From positions 1-37,923 of the forward strand of contig NZ_JAQFWP010000069.1 in the NCBI RefSeq assembly GCF_027706745.1: a DNA stretch of 37,923 nucleotides, given 5' to 3'. The notes beneath the pieces were generated by a model. That model was not told where the DNA came from and searched no databases. It saw only the letters and a program-made list of their open reading frames with translations. The DNA comes from Nocardiopsis suaedae (GTDB taxonomy: Bacteria > Actinomycetota > Actinomycetes > Streptosporangiales > Streptosporangiaceae). A program made the translations under genes and the position numbers. The first letter of the stretch is position 1, and every line of letters starts with the position of its first letter. This document shows, in pieces, positions 19,355 to 28,729 of the stretch.

Positions 19355-20260
19355 TCAGCTCCGCGGGGTGCGCACCGGGTCATCGGTGGCGGTGGCCACC
19401 GCGTGCCCGCCGAACTGGTTGCGCAGCGCGGCGATCACCTTCATCGCGGGGCTGTCCTCCTGCCGGGAGGCGAAGCGCGCGTACAGCGCCGCGGTGATGG
19501 CCGGGGCCGGGACCGCGTGGTCCACCGCGGCCTGCACGGTCCAGCGGCCCTCGCCGGAGTCCTGGGCGTACCCGCGCAGCGCCTCCAGCTCCGGGTCCTC
19601 CTCCAGGGCCCGCACCAGCAGGTCGAGCAGCCAGGAGCGCACCACGGTGCCCTCGCGCCAGCTGTCGAAGGTGCCCGGCACGTCGTCGACGATGTCCGAG
19701 GCCTGCATCAGCTCGAATCCCTCGGCGAAGGCCTGCATCATGCCGTACTCGATGCCGTTGTGCACCATCTTGACGAAGTGCCCGGCGCCCACGCCACCGG
19801 CGTGCACATAGCCGCCGCCCTCGTCCGGGGTGAGGGCATCGAAGATCGGCTTGGCCCGCTCGACGTCCTCGGGCGCCCCGCCGACCATGATCCCGTAGCC
19901 GTTCTCGCGCCCCCACACGCCGCCGCTGACCCCGGCGTCGACGTAGCGCACGCCCTGGTCCTTGAGGGCGTCGGCGTGCTCGCGGTCCTTGACGTAGTGC
20001 GAGTTGCCGCCCTCGATGATCAGGTCGCCCGCGTCCAGCAGGCCGCCCAGCTCCTCGACGGCACCGTCGGTCGGCTCCCCGGCGGGCACCATCAGCCACA
20101 CCGTGCGCGGGGCCTCCAGCCGCCCGACCAGCTCGGCCAGGCTGCCCACGTCGCTCACCCGGGGGTCGAAGTCGTACCCGACGACCTCGTGGCCCTTGTC
20201 CCGCAACCGCGCGGCCATGTTGCCGCCCATCTTGCCCAGGCCGACCATGCCCAGCTTCAT
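19355..20260 (-). CDS. gnd: 6-phosphogluconate dehydrogenase, decarboxylating
   Basis: A 301-residue enzyme of the short, usually NAD-type, Gnd family. It oxidises 6-phosphogluconate to ribulose 5-phosphate in the pentose-phosphate pathway. The N-terminal Rossmann motif [16 protein letters not shown] is present, followed by the substrate region [18 protein letters not shown] and [24 protein letters not shown] with the catalytic Lys and Asn. The C-terminal helix domain ends FGGHAVAT. At about 300 residues it is shorter than the 470-residue NADP type, as expected in actinomycetes. It sits between dnaN and recF, a conserved position in Streptomyces relatives although unrelated to replication. 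Confidence 0.95.
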   Translation of the reverse strand: MKLGMVGLGKMGGNMAARLRDKGHEVVGYDFDPRVSDVGSLAELVGRLEAPRTVWLMVPAGEPTDGAVEELGGLLDAGDLIIEGGNSHYVKDREHADALKDQGVRYVDAGVSGGVWGRENGYGIMVGGAPEDVERAKPIFDALTPDEGGGYVHAGGVGAGHFVKMVHNGIEYGMMQAFAEGFELMQASDIVDDVPGTFDSWREGTVVRSWLLDLLVRALEEDPELEALRGYAQDSGEGRWTVQAAVDHAVPAPAITAALYARFASRQEDSPAMKVIAALRNQFGGHAVATATDDPVRTPRS

Positions 20261-20327
20261 CGTGACCTCTCCCCCTCGGAGCCTGTTCGTCCCCGGTGCG
20301 TCCCGGGGCTGTACACCGGCCCCCGGC

Positions 20328-21467
20328 TCAGCCGGAGAGCCGCACCGGCATGATGAGGTACCGGTAGTCGGAGGCGGCGGTCTCGTCGGCGGGCTTGCCG
20401 GAGATGATCGCGGGCTTGGTCGAGGTGGTGAACTGCAGCCGGGCGATGTCGGAGTCGACCGCGCCGAGCCCGTCCAGCAGGTAGGACGAGTTGAAGGCGA
20501 TCTGGATCTCCTCGCCCTCCATGGAGGCGTCCAGCACCTCGACGGCCTGCGCCTCGTCGCCGGTCCCGGCCTCCAGGACCAGGCGGCCCTCGCCGAAGGC
20601 GAGCCGCAGGGGGGTGTTGCGCTCGGCGACCAGCGACACGCGCTTGACCGCCTCGATGAACTCGGCCTTGTTGATCTCGGCGACCGAGTTGAAGGAGTCC
20701 GGCAGCAGGGCGCGGTACTTGGGGAACTCCCCGTCCAGCAGCCGGGTGGTGGTGCGGCGGCCGCCGCCCTCGAAGCCGATCATGCCCTCGGCGCCCTCGC
20801 CGGTGGCCAGCGCGATGGAGACCTCGGCGCCGGAGGTCAGCGACTTGGCGGTGTCGGCCAGGGTCTTGGCGGGCACCAGGGCGACCGCGGAGACGTCGGG
20901 GTTCTCCGGCGACCAGGTGATCTCGCGGACGGCGAGCCGGTAGCGGTCGGTGGAGGCCAGGGTCAGCGTGGAGCCCTCGATCTCCACCCGCACACCGGTG
21001 AGCATCGGGAGCGTGTCGTCCCGGCCGGCGGCGACGGCGACCTGGGCCACGGCGGCGGCGAACACGTCGCTGCCGATCGAGCCGGTCTGGCCGGGCATCT
21101 CCGGCAGGGTCGGGTAGTCCTCCACAGGCAGGGTCAGGAGTGTGAACTTCGCGCTGCCGCAGGAGACGGTCACCTTGGCGCCGTCCGTGGCGATCTCCAC
21201 CGTCTGTGGAGGAAGGTTGCGGGTGATCTCGGCGAGCAGGCGGCCGGAGACCAGGCAGGTCCCGGGCTCCTCGACCTCGATGTCCACCGACACCTGCGCG
21301 GAGACCTCGTAGTCGAAGCTGGAGAGCCTCAGGCGCTGGCGGCCCTCGTTGTCGGAGGCGTCCAGCAGCATCCCGGCGAGCACCGGCACCGAGGGGCGGA
21401 CCGGCAGGCTGCGCGCCGTCCAGGCGACGGCGTCGGCGAGTACGTCGCGTTCGACCCGGAACTTCAC
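20328..21467 (-). CDS. dnaN: DNA polymerase III sliding clamp (beta subunit)
   Basis: A 379-residue beta clamp. The sequence begins KFRVERDVLADAVAWTARSLPVRPSVPVLAGMLL and has three repeated clamp domains. The end RYLIMPVRL is the conserved hydrophobic-pocket strand that binds polymerase and other partners. Two GTG starts are possible: 21479 (four residues longer, with GAGGAGA directly abutting it) and 21467, which matches the usual N-terminus. The second is chosen with modest confidence. It is read away from dnaA with oriC in between, about 70 bases upstream of gnd. Confidence 0.96.
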   Translation of the reverse strand: MKFRVERDVLADAVAWTARSLPVRPSVPVLAGMLLDASDNEGRQRLRLSSFDYEVSAQVSVDIEVEEPGTCLVSGRLLAEITRNLPPQTVEIATDGAKVTVSCGSAKFTLLTLPVEDYPTLPEMPGQTGSIGSDVFAAAVAQVAVAAGRDDTLPMLTGVRVEIEGSTLTLASTDRYRLAVREITWSPENPDVSAVALVPAKTLADTAKSLTSGAEVSIALATGEGAEGMIGFEGGGRRTTTRLLDGEFPKYRALLPDSFNSVAEINKAEFIEAVKRVSLVAERNTPLRLAFGEGRLVLEAGTGDEAQAVEVLDASMEGEEIQIAFNSSYLLDGLGAVDSDIARLQFTTSTKPAIISGKPADETAASDYRYLIMPVRLSG

Positions 21468-21479
21468 TTTCCGACTCAC

Positions 21480-22175
21480 TCTCCTCGAAGGCGTCTGCTG
21501 ACCCCGTGAGCGGTGGGGGCGTGACGACGGCGCGGGCTCACCTCGGGGACGGGTTCACACGGTACCCGCATTCACCGCCCGCCGCTGCCCGCAACACCTG
21601 ATCGCGACCGGGGCCGACCGGGCCGTCGGGGACGGTTCGGCGCTCATCCACAGTTCGGGCCCGAGCCTGATTTTGAAGCCCCTTTGGGTTTAACAAGGGG
21701 GCCGTAATAGTAGGGGCTGTGGACAGTGTGGACAGAGGTCCTTTTCGCAGGTCACCCCGGAGATTTTTATCCACCGGCCCTGTGGGTGGCGGCTGTGGAG
21801 AACCGGCCGCGCTGTGGACGCCGTTCGGCCGTGCACATGTTGTCCCCGGGTTTTCCACCGCTCATCCACCGGTTGTCCACCGCTCGCCCACAGGGCCGGT
21901 GGAGGGCGGCCACAGGGCGCCTCCCCGCCGTCAACAGCCCGTCCCCAGGCCGTCCCCAGGAACGGGGGCGTCATCCCCAGGGTTCTCCACCGGTTGTCCA
22001 CAGAAAAAAGGCCGCCCCTGGGGACAACGCGTCCGGATCCGGCCGTGCGGCGGGGGATCCGGTGTCCGGGGGCGGCCCCTGGGGCGCCGACGCGGGCGGG
22101 GACGAACCGGTGGATGTGGCGCGAACCTCGCCGGACGGAGCGGCCGGAACCGCGGTGCGGCCCGGGCGCGCCGTG
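21480..22175. other. oriC: DnaA-box-rich region between dnaN and dnaA
   Basis: About 0.7 kb without a gene. DnaA-box-like 9-mers are dense: TCATCCACA 21644, tandem TGTGGACAG at 21718 and 21727 (touching each other), TTATCCACC 21767, TGTGGAGAA 21794, TGTGGACGC 21813, TTTTCCACC 21851, TCATCCACC 21862, TTGTCCACC 21873, TTCTCCACC 21983 and consensus TTGTCCACA 21994. Both orientations occur. An AT-richer patch (TTTAACAA at 21690-21697; TTTTTAT at 21764-21770) lies near the dnaN side and may open first. This position and box type are those of streptomycete-like oriC. Confidence 0.88.
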
Positions 22176-24365
22176 TCACCCGTTCCGCGACTCCTGCTTG
22201 ATGCGGTTGGTGAGCTCGGTCACCTGGTTGTAGATGGACCGGCGCTCGGCCATGAGCGAGCGGATCTTGCGGTCGGCGTGCATCACCGTGGTGTGGTCGC
22301 GCCCGCCGAACTGCTGGCCGATCTTGGGCAGCGACAGGTCGGTCAGCTCCCGGCACAGGTACATCGCGATCTGGCGGGCGGTGACCAGCACCCGCGAGCG
22401 CGAGGTGCCGCACAGGTCCTCGGTGCTCAGCCCGAAGTAGGAGGCGGTCTGCGCCATGATCGCCGACGCGGTGATCTCTGGGCCCTCGTCGTCGGGGATG
22501 AGGTCCTTGAGCACGATGCCGGTCAGGTGCAGGTCCACCGACTGCCGGTTGAGGCTGGCGAAGGCGGTGACCCGGATCAGCGCCCCCTCCAGTTCGCGGA
22601 TGTTGGTGGAGATCTTGCTGGCGATGAACTCCAGCACCTCGGGCGGGGCGGCCAGCCCCTCCTGGGCCGCCTTCTTGCGCAGGATGGCGATCCGGGTCTC
22701 CAGCTCGGGCGGCTGGACGTCGGTGATCAGCCCCCACTCGAACCGGTTGCGCAGCCGGTCCTCCAGGGTGACGAGCTGCTTGGGCGGCCGGTCGCTGGAG
22801 ATGACGATCTGCTTGTTGGAGTTGTGCAGGGTGTTGAAGGTGTGGAAGAACTCCTCCTGCGTCTGCTCCTTGTTCTCCAGGAACTGGATGTCGTCGACCA
22901 GGAGCACGTCGATGTCCCGGTAGCGGCGCCGGAAGCCGTCGGCCTTGCCGTCCCGGATGGAGTTGATGAACTCGTTCGTGAACTCCTCGGAGCTCACATA
23001 GCGCACCCGGGCCCCGTCGTACAGGCGCTGGGTGTAGTGGCCGATGGCGTGCAGCAGGTGGGTCTTGCCCAGCCCCGAGCCGCCGTAGATGAACAGCGGG
23101 TTGTAGGCCTTGGCCGGCGCCTCGGCGACGGCGACCGCGGCCGCGTGGGCGAAGCGGTTGCTGGCGCCGATGACGAAGGTGTCGAAGGTGTACTTGGGGT
23201 TCAGCCGCGCGGGCTCGGCCGAGGTGTGCGGCTGGTTGCCGCCCTCGGTGTCGGGCGGGCTGGGGGCCGGGGGCGGCGGGACGGAGCCGCCCGGGGCGGG
23301 GGAGGCGTCCGGTCCCTCCGGCCCGTCGGCGAAGGCGCCGGTGGACGGCGCACCGGCGGAGCCCCGGTCACCGGAGGAGCCCGGGGCGGGGGCGTCCCAG
23401 CGGCCCTGCTCCCAGGAAGGGCCCGACGCCTCCCACTGCGGCTGCTCCCACGTGTTCTGTGGGCCCTGCGCGGAGGAGGGGGGCGCGGGCGCGTCCCACT
23501 GGGGCTGGTCCCACTGCGGCCGGTCGCGCTGGTTCCGGTCCGGACCGGGCTGTTCCCACCGGGCCTGTTCGTGCGGGGCGTTCTCCTGCCGGGGCCGGTC
23601 CCATCCCGCCTGCGGGGGGCCGCCTGCCTGTGGGCCGCCGCCGGGGCGCTCGGGTGCGGCGCGCTCCCACTGGGCGGGGGCGCCGTGGTCCCACGGCCGG
23701 TGGTCGCGCGGGGCGGAGTCCCACTGCTGGGGGCGCTGCTCCCACTGGGCGGGCGGACCGGCCAGCAGGTCCTCCCCTTGGGCGGAGTGGGCCTGGTCGC
23801 GGGGGGCGGGCTCGCTCCGTCCATAGGGCTGTGGAAAACCCTGCGCCGGGTCGGGGCGGCCGAACTGCCCGTCGGGAAGGGCCTCCGACGGGGGCGGGGC
23901 CGGCAGGTCGGCCGGGGCGGGGCCGCCCTCGGCGGCCGGGCGCGGCCCCTCCTCCGGGGAGGGGCCCACGGGCGCGGGCGGGGACCCCGGCCCGCCGGCC
24001 GCCGGCGGAGCGCCCGGCGCGGACGGCCCCTGCGGGGCGGCACCCGGGGCGGAGCCCTGCGGGGACGGGGGCTGCGGAGCGGGGGAGGGGGCGGGCTGCA
24101 CCGCCGTGGGGTCCACGGTCACCGCCACGCGGATCTCCCGGCCGAGCTCGGCGGAGAGCGCACGGCTGATGCTCTCCCGCAGCCGGGTCTCCAGGATCTC
24201 CTTGGCGAAGTCGTTGGGCGCGGCGAGCAGTGCGGTGTCCTCGATCAGGCCCAGCGGCCGGGTCTGCAGGAACCACGCCCGCTGGTGCGGGGGCAGCGCG
24301 TTGCTGTCCAGCCCGTCCAGGACGCTGGACCACACCACCGCGAGGTTGACCTGAGCCTCAGACAC
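22176..24365 (-). CDS. dnaA: Chromosomal replication initiator DnaA
   Basis: A 729-residue initiator, unusually long. Domain I covers about residues 1-86 ([24 protein letters not shown]). A ~300-residue linker (domain II, 87-385) is rich in Pro, Gln and Gly and contains repeated Q/R-W-D/E motifs. The AAA+ core has Walker A GGSGLGKT (428-435), Walker [10 protein letters not shown] and the arginine-finger region. Domain IV ends with the DnaA-box-reading helix [19 protein letters not shown]. The GTG start has AGGG four bases upstream. Expression is probably autoregulated by the DnaA boxes upstream (24501-24832). Confidence 0.97.
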   Translation of the reverse strand: MSEAQVNLAVVWSSVLDGLDSNALPPHQRAWFLQTRPLGLIEDTALLAAPNDFAKEILETRLRESISRALSAELGREIRVAVTVDPTAVQPAPSPAPQPPSPQGSAPGAAPQGPSAPGAPPAAGGPGSPPAPVGPSPEEGPRPAAEGGPAPADLPAPPPSEALPDGQFGRPDPAQGFPQPYGRSEPAPRDQAHSAQGEDLLAGPPAQWEQRPQQWDSAPRDHRPWDHGAPAQWERAAPERPGGGPQAGGPPQAGWDRPRQENAPHEQARWEQPGPDRNQRDRPQWDQPQWDAPAPPSSAQGPQNTWEQPQWEASGPSWEQGRWDAPAPGSSGDRGSAGAPSTGAFADGPEGPDASPAPGGSVPPPPAPSPPDTEGGNQPHTSAEPARLNPKYTFDTFVIGASNRFAHAAAVAVAEAPAKAYNPLFIYGGSGLGKTHLLHAIGHYTQRLYDGARVRYVSSEEFTNEFINSIRDGKADGFRRRYRDIDVLLVDDIQFLENKEQTQEEFFHTFNTLHNSNKQIVISSDRPPKQLVTLEDRLRNRFEWGLITDVQPPELETRIAILRKKAAQEGLAAPPEVLEFIASKISTNIRELEGALIRVTAFASLNRQSVDLHLTGIVLKDLIPDDEGPEITASAIMAQTASYFGLSTEDLCGTSRSRVLVTARQIAMYLCRELTDLSLPKIGQQFGGRDHTTVMHADRKIRSLMAERRSIYNQVTELTNRIKQESRNG

Positions 24366-24500
24366 GGTGCCCTGCCATGGTTCGTCCCCTTCTCGGCGGT
24401 CGGCGTCTCGGCGGTGCCCGGCGTCCCGCGTGCGGGTCCGGACGCCCCATTGTCCCGGTCGTTCCGGCCCCGCGGGACCGGGGGACCGGCGGCCCCCTCC

Positions 24501-24832
24501 TGTGGACGGAGAGGGGGATCACTGTGGACGGCCTGTGTACAGAGCCGCGGGGACGCACCCGCGGCGGGTCGGCGGACCGGCCGCCCGGTATCCACAGCGT
24601 GAGGGCGGTGTCCACAAGTTGTGCACCGGTTCGTTCACAGGCCGTGCACAGGCGGCCGGGAGCCGAGGGTTGTCCACAATTCCCTGATCACCCTGGGTAG
24701 CGACCTGGGGGAAGCCGGGCGGGCGCCGTGCGGGTCGGCGCCCCGGAGGGCCGTTCTCCCCGCCTCCACGTTATCCACAGCTTAGGGGGCTGTGGGGGAT
24801 CTTCCCCTGCTGTGGACAGCGCGTCGTCCACA
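24501..24832. promoter_or_regulatory. Second DnaA-box cluster, between dnaA and rpmH
   Basis: DnaA-box-like 9-mers: TGTGGACGG at 24501 and 24523, GTATCCACA 24588, GTGTCCACA 24608, TTGTCCACA 24670, TTATCCACA 24771 (perfect classical consensus), TGTGGACAG 24811 and TCGTCCACA 24824. The dnaA-rpmH intergenic stretch of about 0.78 kb holds the dnaA promoter and may serve dnaA autoregulation or as part of the origin. Confidence 0.85.
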
Positions 24833-24933
24833 GCGGGGGGATAATGGGGACGGCGGCCGCTCCCGGGCCCGGCCCAGCGGCCGTCCGGTGCTCTCCGCGG
24901 CCGGTGTCGTTCCTGGTGGCGCGGGCGGCCGAT

Positions 24934-24962
24934 TTGACCGGGGACGGGTACCGCCGTATCTT
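24934..24962 (+). promoter_or_regulatory. rpmH promoter (housekeeping-sigma type)
   Basis: TTGACC, a 17-base spacer, then TATCTT. This lies 180 bases upstream of the rpmH start and reads towards it. It is the clearest vegetative promoter in the core part of the window and would drive rpmH-rnpA-yidD-yidC-jag. Confidence 0.65.
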
Positions 24963-25142
24963 CTTTATGCTTAAGTCGCTACCGGAATGCGCCCCGCTCG
25001 GCACGGGATGCCCGGTCGGCGGCGCGAGCGGGCGATGTTCCTGAGCCTCGGACGTCCCCGCGACGTTGTTGAGCAGGACATGCGCGGCCCGTCTCGCGGA
25101 ACCGCGCGCAAGAACTTCTCTAGACGCCCCTGGAGCCCAGCA

Positions 25143-25286
25143 GTGAGCAAGCGTACGTACCAGCCGAACAACCGGCGCCGTGCGAAGGTCCACGGTTTCC
25201 GGCTGCGCATGCGGACCCGCGCCGGTCGCGCCGTCATCACGGCCCGCCGCAAGAAGGGGCGCGCCCGCCTGACCGTGAGCCACTGA
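25143..25286 (+). CDS. rpmH: Ribosomal protein bL34
   Basis: A 47-residue, very basic protein of the 50S subunit: [46 protein letters not shown] is the complete bL34 sequence pattern. It starts with GTG. It is the first gene of the rightward operon next to the origin, as in nearly all bacteria. Confidence 0.98.
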   Translation: MSKRTYQPNNRRRAKVHGFRLRMRTRAGRAVITARRKKGRARLTVSH

Positions 25287-25309
25287 CCCACGGCTCAGCC
25301 GATGACTTC

Positions 25310-25337
25310 GGGACCGGTCTGCCGACAGGCCGGTCCC
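25310..25337 (+). terminator. Hairpin between rpmH and rnpA
   Basis: GGGACCGG pairs with CCGGTCCC, extended by a G-U pair and CTG/CAG around a CCGA loop (12-base stem). A pyrimidine-rich CTTCTTG follows. It probably attenuates transcription so that abundant rpmH mRNA exceeds rnpA mRNA. Confidence 0.6.
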
Positions 25338-25362
25338 CTTCTTGTGTTCGAGGACCGATCCC

Positions 25363-25803
25363 ATGCTGTCGCCTGGCAACCGGATGCGGCGCAGCGCCGA
25401 GTTCGGCCGCACCATGCGCCGGGGACGGCGCTCCGGCCGTGACGCCCTCGGCGTCGTCCTGCTGACCGCCCGTCCCGATGCCCCGGGAGCCGAGGATGCT
25501 CCGCGGGTCGGGTTCACCGTGAGCAAGGCGGTGGGCTCGGCGGTGGTGCGCAAGCGGGTGCAGCGCCGGCTGCGCCACCTGATGCGCGACCGGATCGGGG
25601 ACCTGCCTGCGGGTAGCCTGCTGGTAGTGCGCGCCAAACCCTTGGCCGCCCACGTTGGATACGACACTCTGGCCGAGCAGCTCGATGCCGCCCTCTCCGC
25701 GGTCCGGCGCTCCCGCGGCGGCGCGACACGCCGCCGCAAGGGACGAGGCGGGGGTGAGCGCGGCGCCGCTCGCGCCGACGGAGAGCAGCGGGCGGGTTCA
25801 TGA
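25363..25803 (+). CDS. rnpA: Ribonuclease P protein component
   Basis: A 146-residue basic protein that assists the RNase P RNA in tRNA 5' maturation. The N-terminus [21 protein letters not shown] and the RNR-type motif in [20 protein letters not shown] are characteristic. The C-terminal 30 residues are an extra Arg/Gly tail. The ATG at 25363 has GAGG eight bases upstream; the frame opens earlier but the upstream part overlaps the attenuator hairpin. The stop overlaps the yidD ATG (ATGA). Confidence 0.96.
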   Translation: MLSPGNRMRRSAEFGRTMRRGRRSGRDALGVVLLTARPDAPGAEDAPRVGFTVSKAVGSAVVRKRVQRRLRHLMRDRIGDLPAGSLLVVRAKPLAAHVGYDTLAEQLDAALSAVRRSRGGATRRRKGRGGGERGAARADGEQRAGS

Positions 25804-26123
25804 CCGACGACAGACCCAGGCCCCTCGCATGGGCCCTCATCGTTCCCATCAGGGGGTACCAGCGGTTCATCTCGCCGCTGTTCCCGCCGGTCTGTCGTTT
25901 CTACCCCTCGTGCAGCGCGTACGCGGTGCAGGCGCTCCAGGAGCACGGAGCGCTGCGGGGGCTGTGGCTGGCGGTGCGCAGGATCGCGCGCTGCCACCCC
26001 TTCCATCCGGGCGGACTCGACCCGGTTCCCCCGCGCGCGGGGAAACGCGACCACCAACCGAGCGACACGGGAGAGGACCCCGGCCTGTCCGGGACCGGCC
26101 CCGCGAACCCGTCGCCGCACTGA
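25800..26123 (+). CDS. yidD: Membrane protein insertion efficiency factor YidD
   Basis: A 107-residue protein of the YidD (DUF37) family. [58 protein letters not shown] contains the signature CRFxPSCSxYA with its cysteines. It is thought to aid YidC-dependent membrane protein insertion at the inner face of the membrane. The last ~35 residues are a polar tail. It overlaps rnpA by four bases and precedes yidC by 19 bases. Confidence 0.96.
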   Translation: MTDDRPRPLAWALIVPIRGYQRFISPLFPPVCRFYPSCSAYAVQALQEHGALRGLWLAVRRIARCHPFHPGGLDPVPPRAGKRDHQPSDTGEDPGLSGTGPANPSPH

Positions 26124-26142
26124 CAGAAGAGGGAGTTGGCCG

Positions 26143-27090
26143 GTGCTGGACTGGCTGTACAACATCGTCGGGTGGGTGCTGATCCAGATCCACTCGGCCC
26201 TGACCTTCATCGGGTTCGATCCCGACGGCGGATGGGCCTGGGGCCTGTCCATCGTCCTGCTGACGGTCCTGATGCGACTGATCATGGTCCCGCTGTTCGT
26301 GAAGCAGATGCACACGCAGCGGAAGATGCAGGACATGCAGCCGCAGCTGCAGAAGGTCCGCGAGCGCTACAAGAACGACAAGCAGCGCCAGCAGCAAGAG
26401 ATGATGAAGCTCTACCAGGAGAGCGGGACCAACCCGATCATGGGTTGCCTGCCCCTGCTGCTGCAGATGCCGGTCTTCTTCTCCCTTTTCAGCGTGCTGC
26501 GCTCGGTCGCCCAGGGGCAGGCGCAGTACGGGTTCACCCAGGAGCTGGTGGAGAGCGCCCGCGGCGCCCTCATCTTCCACGTCCCGATCGCCGCCCAGTT
26601 CACCAGCTCCTCGGCCGAGCTGGAGAGCTACGGCTCCGACCCGATCATCGCCAAGATCGTCATCGTCATCGCCTGTGTGATCATGGGGACGACGACCTTC
26701 CTGACCATGCGCCAGAGCATGAAGCGCACCACGGTCCAGATGGCCGACAACCCGATGGCCCAGTCGCAGAAGATCATGATGTACATGGCGCCGGCCTTCG
26801 GCCTCTTCGGCCTGGGCATGCCGATCGGTGTGTTGATCTACTGGGTCACCTCCAACCTGTGGACCATGGGACAGCAGCACCTGATGTACCGGAAGTTCCC
26901 CGCGCCCGGCACCGAGGGCGGCGAGGAGTCCAAGGCGGGTGCGTCGGGCGCCGCGAACGGGTCGGCCAAGGGCCTTCTCGGCAAACGCAAGGAGAGCGCC
27001 CCGGAACCGGTGGAACAGCCTAAGATCGAGCGTAAGCAGCCGAAGAAGCAGTCCCGGGCGAAGCGCGGCGGCGGTCGCCCGAAGCAGTAG
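26143..27090 (+). CDS. yidC: Membrane protein insertase YidC
   Basis: A 315-residue Oxa1/YidC-type insertase. The first membrane segment is WLYNIVGWVLIQIHSALTFIGF. The core includes GWAWGLSIVLLTVLMRLIMVPLFVKQMHTQRKMQ, the cytoplasmic coiled-coil KVRERYKNDKQRQQQEMMKLYQ, the conserved NPIMGCLPLLLQMPVFFSLFSVL, and two further C-terminal membrane segments (VIVIACVIMGTTTFLTM; FGLFGLGMPIGVLIYWVTSNLWTMGQQ). The C-terminal tail is strongly basic and can contact the ribosome. The GTG at 26143 has GAGGGAG upstream. Confidence 0.96.
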   Translation: MLDWLYNIVGWVLIQIHSALTFIGFDPDGGWAWGLSIVLLTVLMRLIMVPLFVKQMHTQRKMQDMQPQLQKVRERYKNDKQRQQQEMMKLYQESGTNPIMGCLPLLLQMPVFFSLFSVLRSVAQGQAQYGFTQELVESARGALIFHVPIAAQFTSSSAELESYGSDPIIAKIVIVIACVIMGTTTFLTMRQSMKRTTVQMADNPMAQSQKIMMYMAPAFGLFGLGMPIGVLIYWVTSNLWTMGQQHLMYRKFPAPGTEGGEESKAGASGAANGSAKGLLGKRKESAPEPVEQPKIERKQPKKQSRAKRGGGRPKQ

Positions 27091-27192
27091 GGCAGTCCCG
27101 GCCTTCTCGGCCGGACAGGCCGGCCGGGCGCAGGCGATGAGCCCCAGAAGCGCGCGGTCGGCGGGATCGCGAACGTGAGGAGACAGCACGCT

Positions 27193-27732
27193 GTGAGCAA
27201 CGGCAACACCGACGCCCCCGAGGAGAGCGGCGGCAGCGTCGCGGTGGCGGACGCGCCCGAGGAGAGCATCGACATCGAGGCCCTGGAGAACGAGGGCGAC
27301 GTGGCCGCCGACTACATCGAGGGGCTGCTGGACATCGCCGACTTCGACGGCGACATCGACATGGACGTCGAAGGCGACCGTGCGGTGGTCTCGGTGGTCG
27401 GTGCCACGCTGGACGAGCTGATCGGCAACGAGGGGGAGGTGCTGGAGGCGCTCCAGGAGCTCACCCGCCTGGCGGTGCACCGCAGCACCGGGAACCGCAG
27501 CCGCCTCATGCTCGACATCGGCGGATGGCGCGAGGGTCGGCGGACCGAGCTGCGCAAGGTCGGCTCCGAGGCGGCCGCCGAAGTGAAGAAGGGCGGGGAG
27601 GCCAAGGCGCTGGAGCCGATGACCCCGTTCGAGCGCAAGGTGGTGCACGACGCGGTGGCCGAGGCGGGCCTCACCAGCGAGTCCGAGGGGGAGGAGCCCT
27701 ACCGCTACGTGGTGGTGCTCCCCGCCGACTGA
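27193..27732 (+). CDS. jag: Jag / KhpB-like RNA-binding protein (KH-R3H)
   Basis: A 179-residue protein. The N-terminal 45 residues are acidic. A KH-like module (GDRAVVSVVGATLDELIGNEGEVLEALQELTRLAVHRSTG) is followed by the R3H domain with its R..H pattern (MTPFERKVVHDAVAEAGLTSESEGEEPYRYVVV). These proteins bind RNA and are linked to cell elongation in Gram-positives. The GTG at 27193 with GAGGAG ten bases upstream is preferred over 27175. It is the last gene of the rpmH operon; a parS site and a strong hairpin follow directly. Confidence 0.93.
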   Translation: MSNGNTDAPEESGGSVAVADAPEESIDIEALENEGDVAADYIEGLLDIADFDGDIDMDVEGDRAVVSVVGATLDELIGNEGEVLEALQELTRLAVHRSTGNRSRLMLDIGGWREGRRTELRKVGSEAAAEVKKGGEAKALEPMTPFERKVVHDAVAEAGLTSESEGEEPYRYVVVLPAD

Positions 27733-27745
27733 GTGATCGCGCGAC

Positions 27746-27759
27746 GTTTCACGTGAAAC
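27746..27759. promoter_or_regulatory. parS site 2
   Basis: GTTTCACGTGAAAC, perfect, and followed by A as in the 16-base consensus. It lies 14 bases beyond the jag stop and just before the terminator. Confidence 0.93.
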
Positions 27760-27762
27760 ACG

Positions 27763-27796
27763 GGCGCCCCTCACGCATAGGATCGTGGGGGGCGCC
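27763..27796 (+). terminator. Terminator hairpin after jag
   Basis: GGCGCCCCTCACG pairs with CGTGGGGGGCGCC (13-base stem with one G-U) around an 8-base loop. It closes the rpmH-jag operon. The 225 bases between it and rsmG show no further gene. Confidence 0.75.
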
Positions 27797-28021
27797 GTTC
27801 ACTGTCCGGACCCGACCGCCCAACGGCCCGACCGCCCGCGCCCCATGGCCGCGTCCGCGGCGCCTCAACGGAGCGGACGCCGCGGGGAGAGAAGTCGACA
27901 GGGAGACCGGCCGACATGTCCGCCGATCGATAGGCGGGCAGATGGACACGCCGACCGGTGAGCGGAGCGCCGGAACGGCGGGGCGGCGGAGAGACCATGG
28001 GAGAGACCAAGGTGGTGACAG

Positions 28022-28729
28022 ATGACCTCCGGCGCTGACCATCGCACGGTGCCGCCCGAGACGGCGGCCGCGCTGTTCGGGGACCGGATCGACACGGCGG
28101 CACGGTATGCGGAGCTGCTCGCCGGTGCCGGGGTGGAGCGGGGACTCATCGGGCCGCGCGAGGTGCCGCGGCTGTGGGACCGGCACATCCTCAACTGTGC
28201 CGTGGTGGAGGAACTGGTCCCGCACGGCGCCGACCTCGTCGATGTGGGCTCGGGGGCCGGACTGCCCGGGGTGGTCCTGGGCATCCTGCGCCCGGACGTC
28301 TCGGTGGTCCTGCTGGAGCCGCTGCTTCGGCGCACGGTGTTCCTGCGCGAGGTGGTCGCTTCGCTGGAACTGGAGAACGTGCGGGTGGAGCGCGGCCGGG
28401 CCGAAGAGCAGAAGGGCCTGGCCGCCGACATCGTGACCGCGCGTGCGGTGGCACCGCTGACCCGGCTCGCCGGGTGGGCGCTGCCGCTGTTGCGCAAGGA
28501 TGGCAGCCTGCTCGCCCTGAAGGGGGAGCAGGCGGAGAGTGAACTGGAGTCGGCGCGTAAGGAATTGTCCGCACTGCGCCCCTGCGCCGCCGATGTGATC
28601 CGGGTGGGGAGCGGTAAAGTCGACCCCGCTACCACGGTCGTTCGCATCACGGTGACGTCCGAGAGCGAGCGTCCGCACCCGTCGCGACGCGCCGCGGCCG
28701 GAAGGAAGAAGCGCGGACGGAAGAGGTGA
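28022..28729 (+). CDS. rsmG: 16S rRNA (guanine-N7) methyltransferase RsmG
   Basis: A 235-residue SAM-dependent enzyme (formerly GidB) that methylates a 16S rRNA guanine near position 527; its loss gives low-level streptomycin resistance. The SAM site is VDVGSGAGLPGVVLGI. Upstream is the RLWDRHILNCAVVEEL motif, and downstream ARAVAPLTRLAGWALPLLRKDGSLLALKG. A basic RKKRGRKR C-terminus is present. The ATG has AAGGTGG upstream. Its stop overlaps the parA GTG (GTGA), so it leads the rsmG-parA-parB operon. Confidence 0.96.
   Translation: MTSGADHRTVPPETAAALFGDRIDTAARYAELLAGAGVERGLIGPREVPRLWDRHILNCAVVEELVPHGADLVDVGSGAGLPGVVLGILRPDVSVVLLEPLLRRTVFLREVVASLELENVRVERGRAEEQKGLAADIVTARAVAPLTRLAGWALPLLRKDGSLLALKGEQAESELESARKELSALRPCAADVIRVGSGKVDPATTVVRITVTSESERPHPSRRAAAGRKKRGRKR

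Noticed and set aside
21726-24602. 958-residue frame across oriC and opposite dnaA
   Set aside because: Shadow of dnaA plus origin repeats; low complexity.
25867-27774. 635-residue frame opposite yidC and jag
   Set aside because: Shadow of two established genes and crosses a parS site and terminator.
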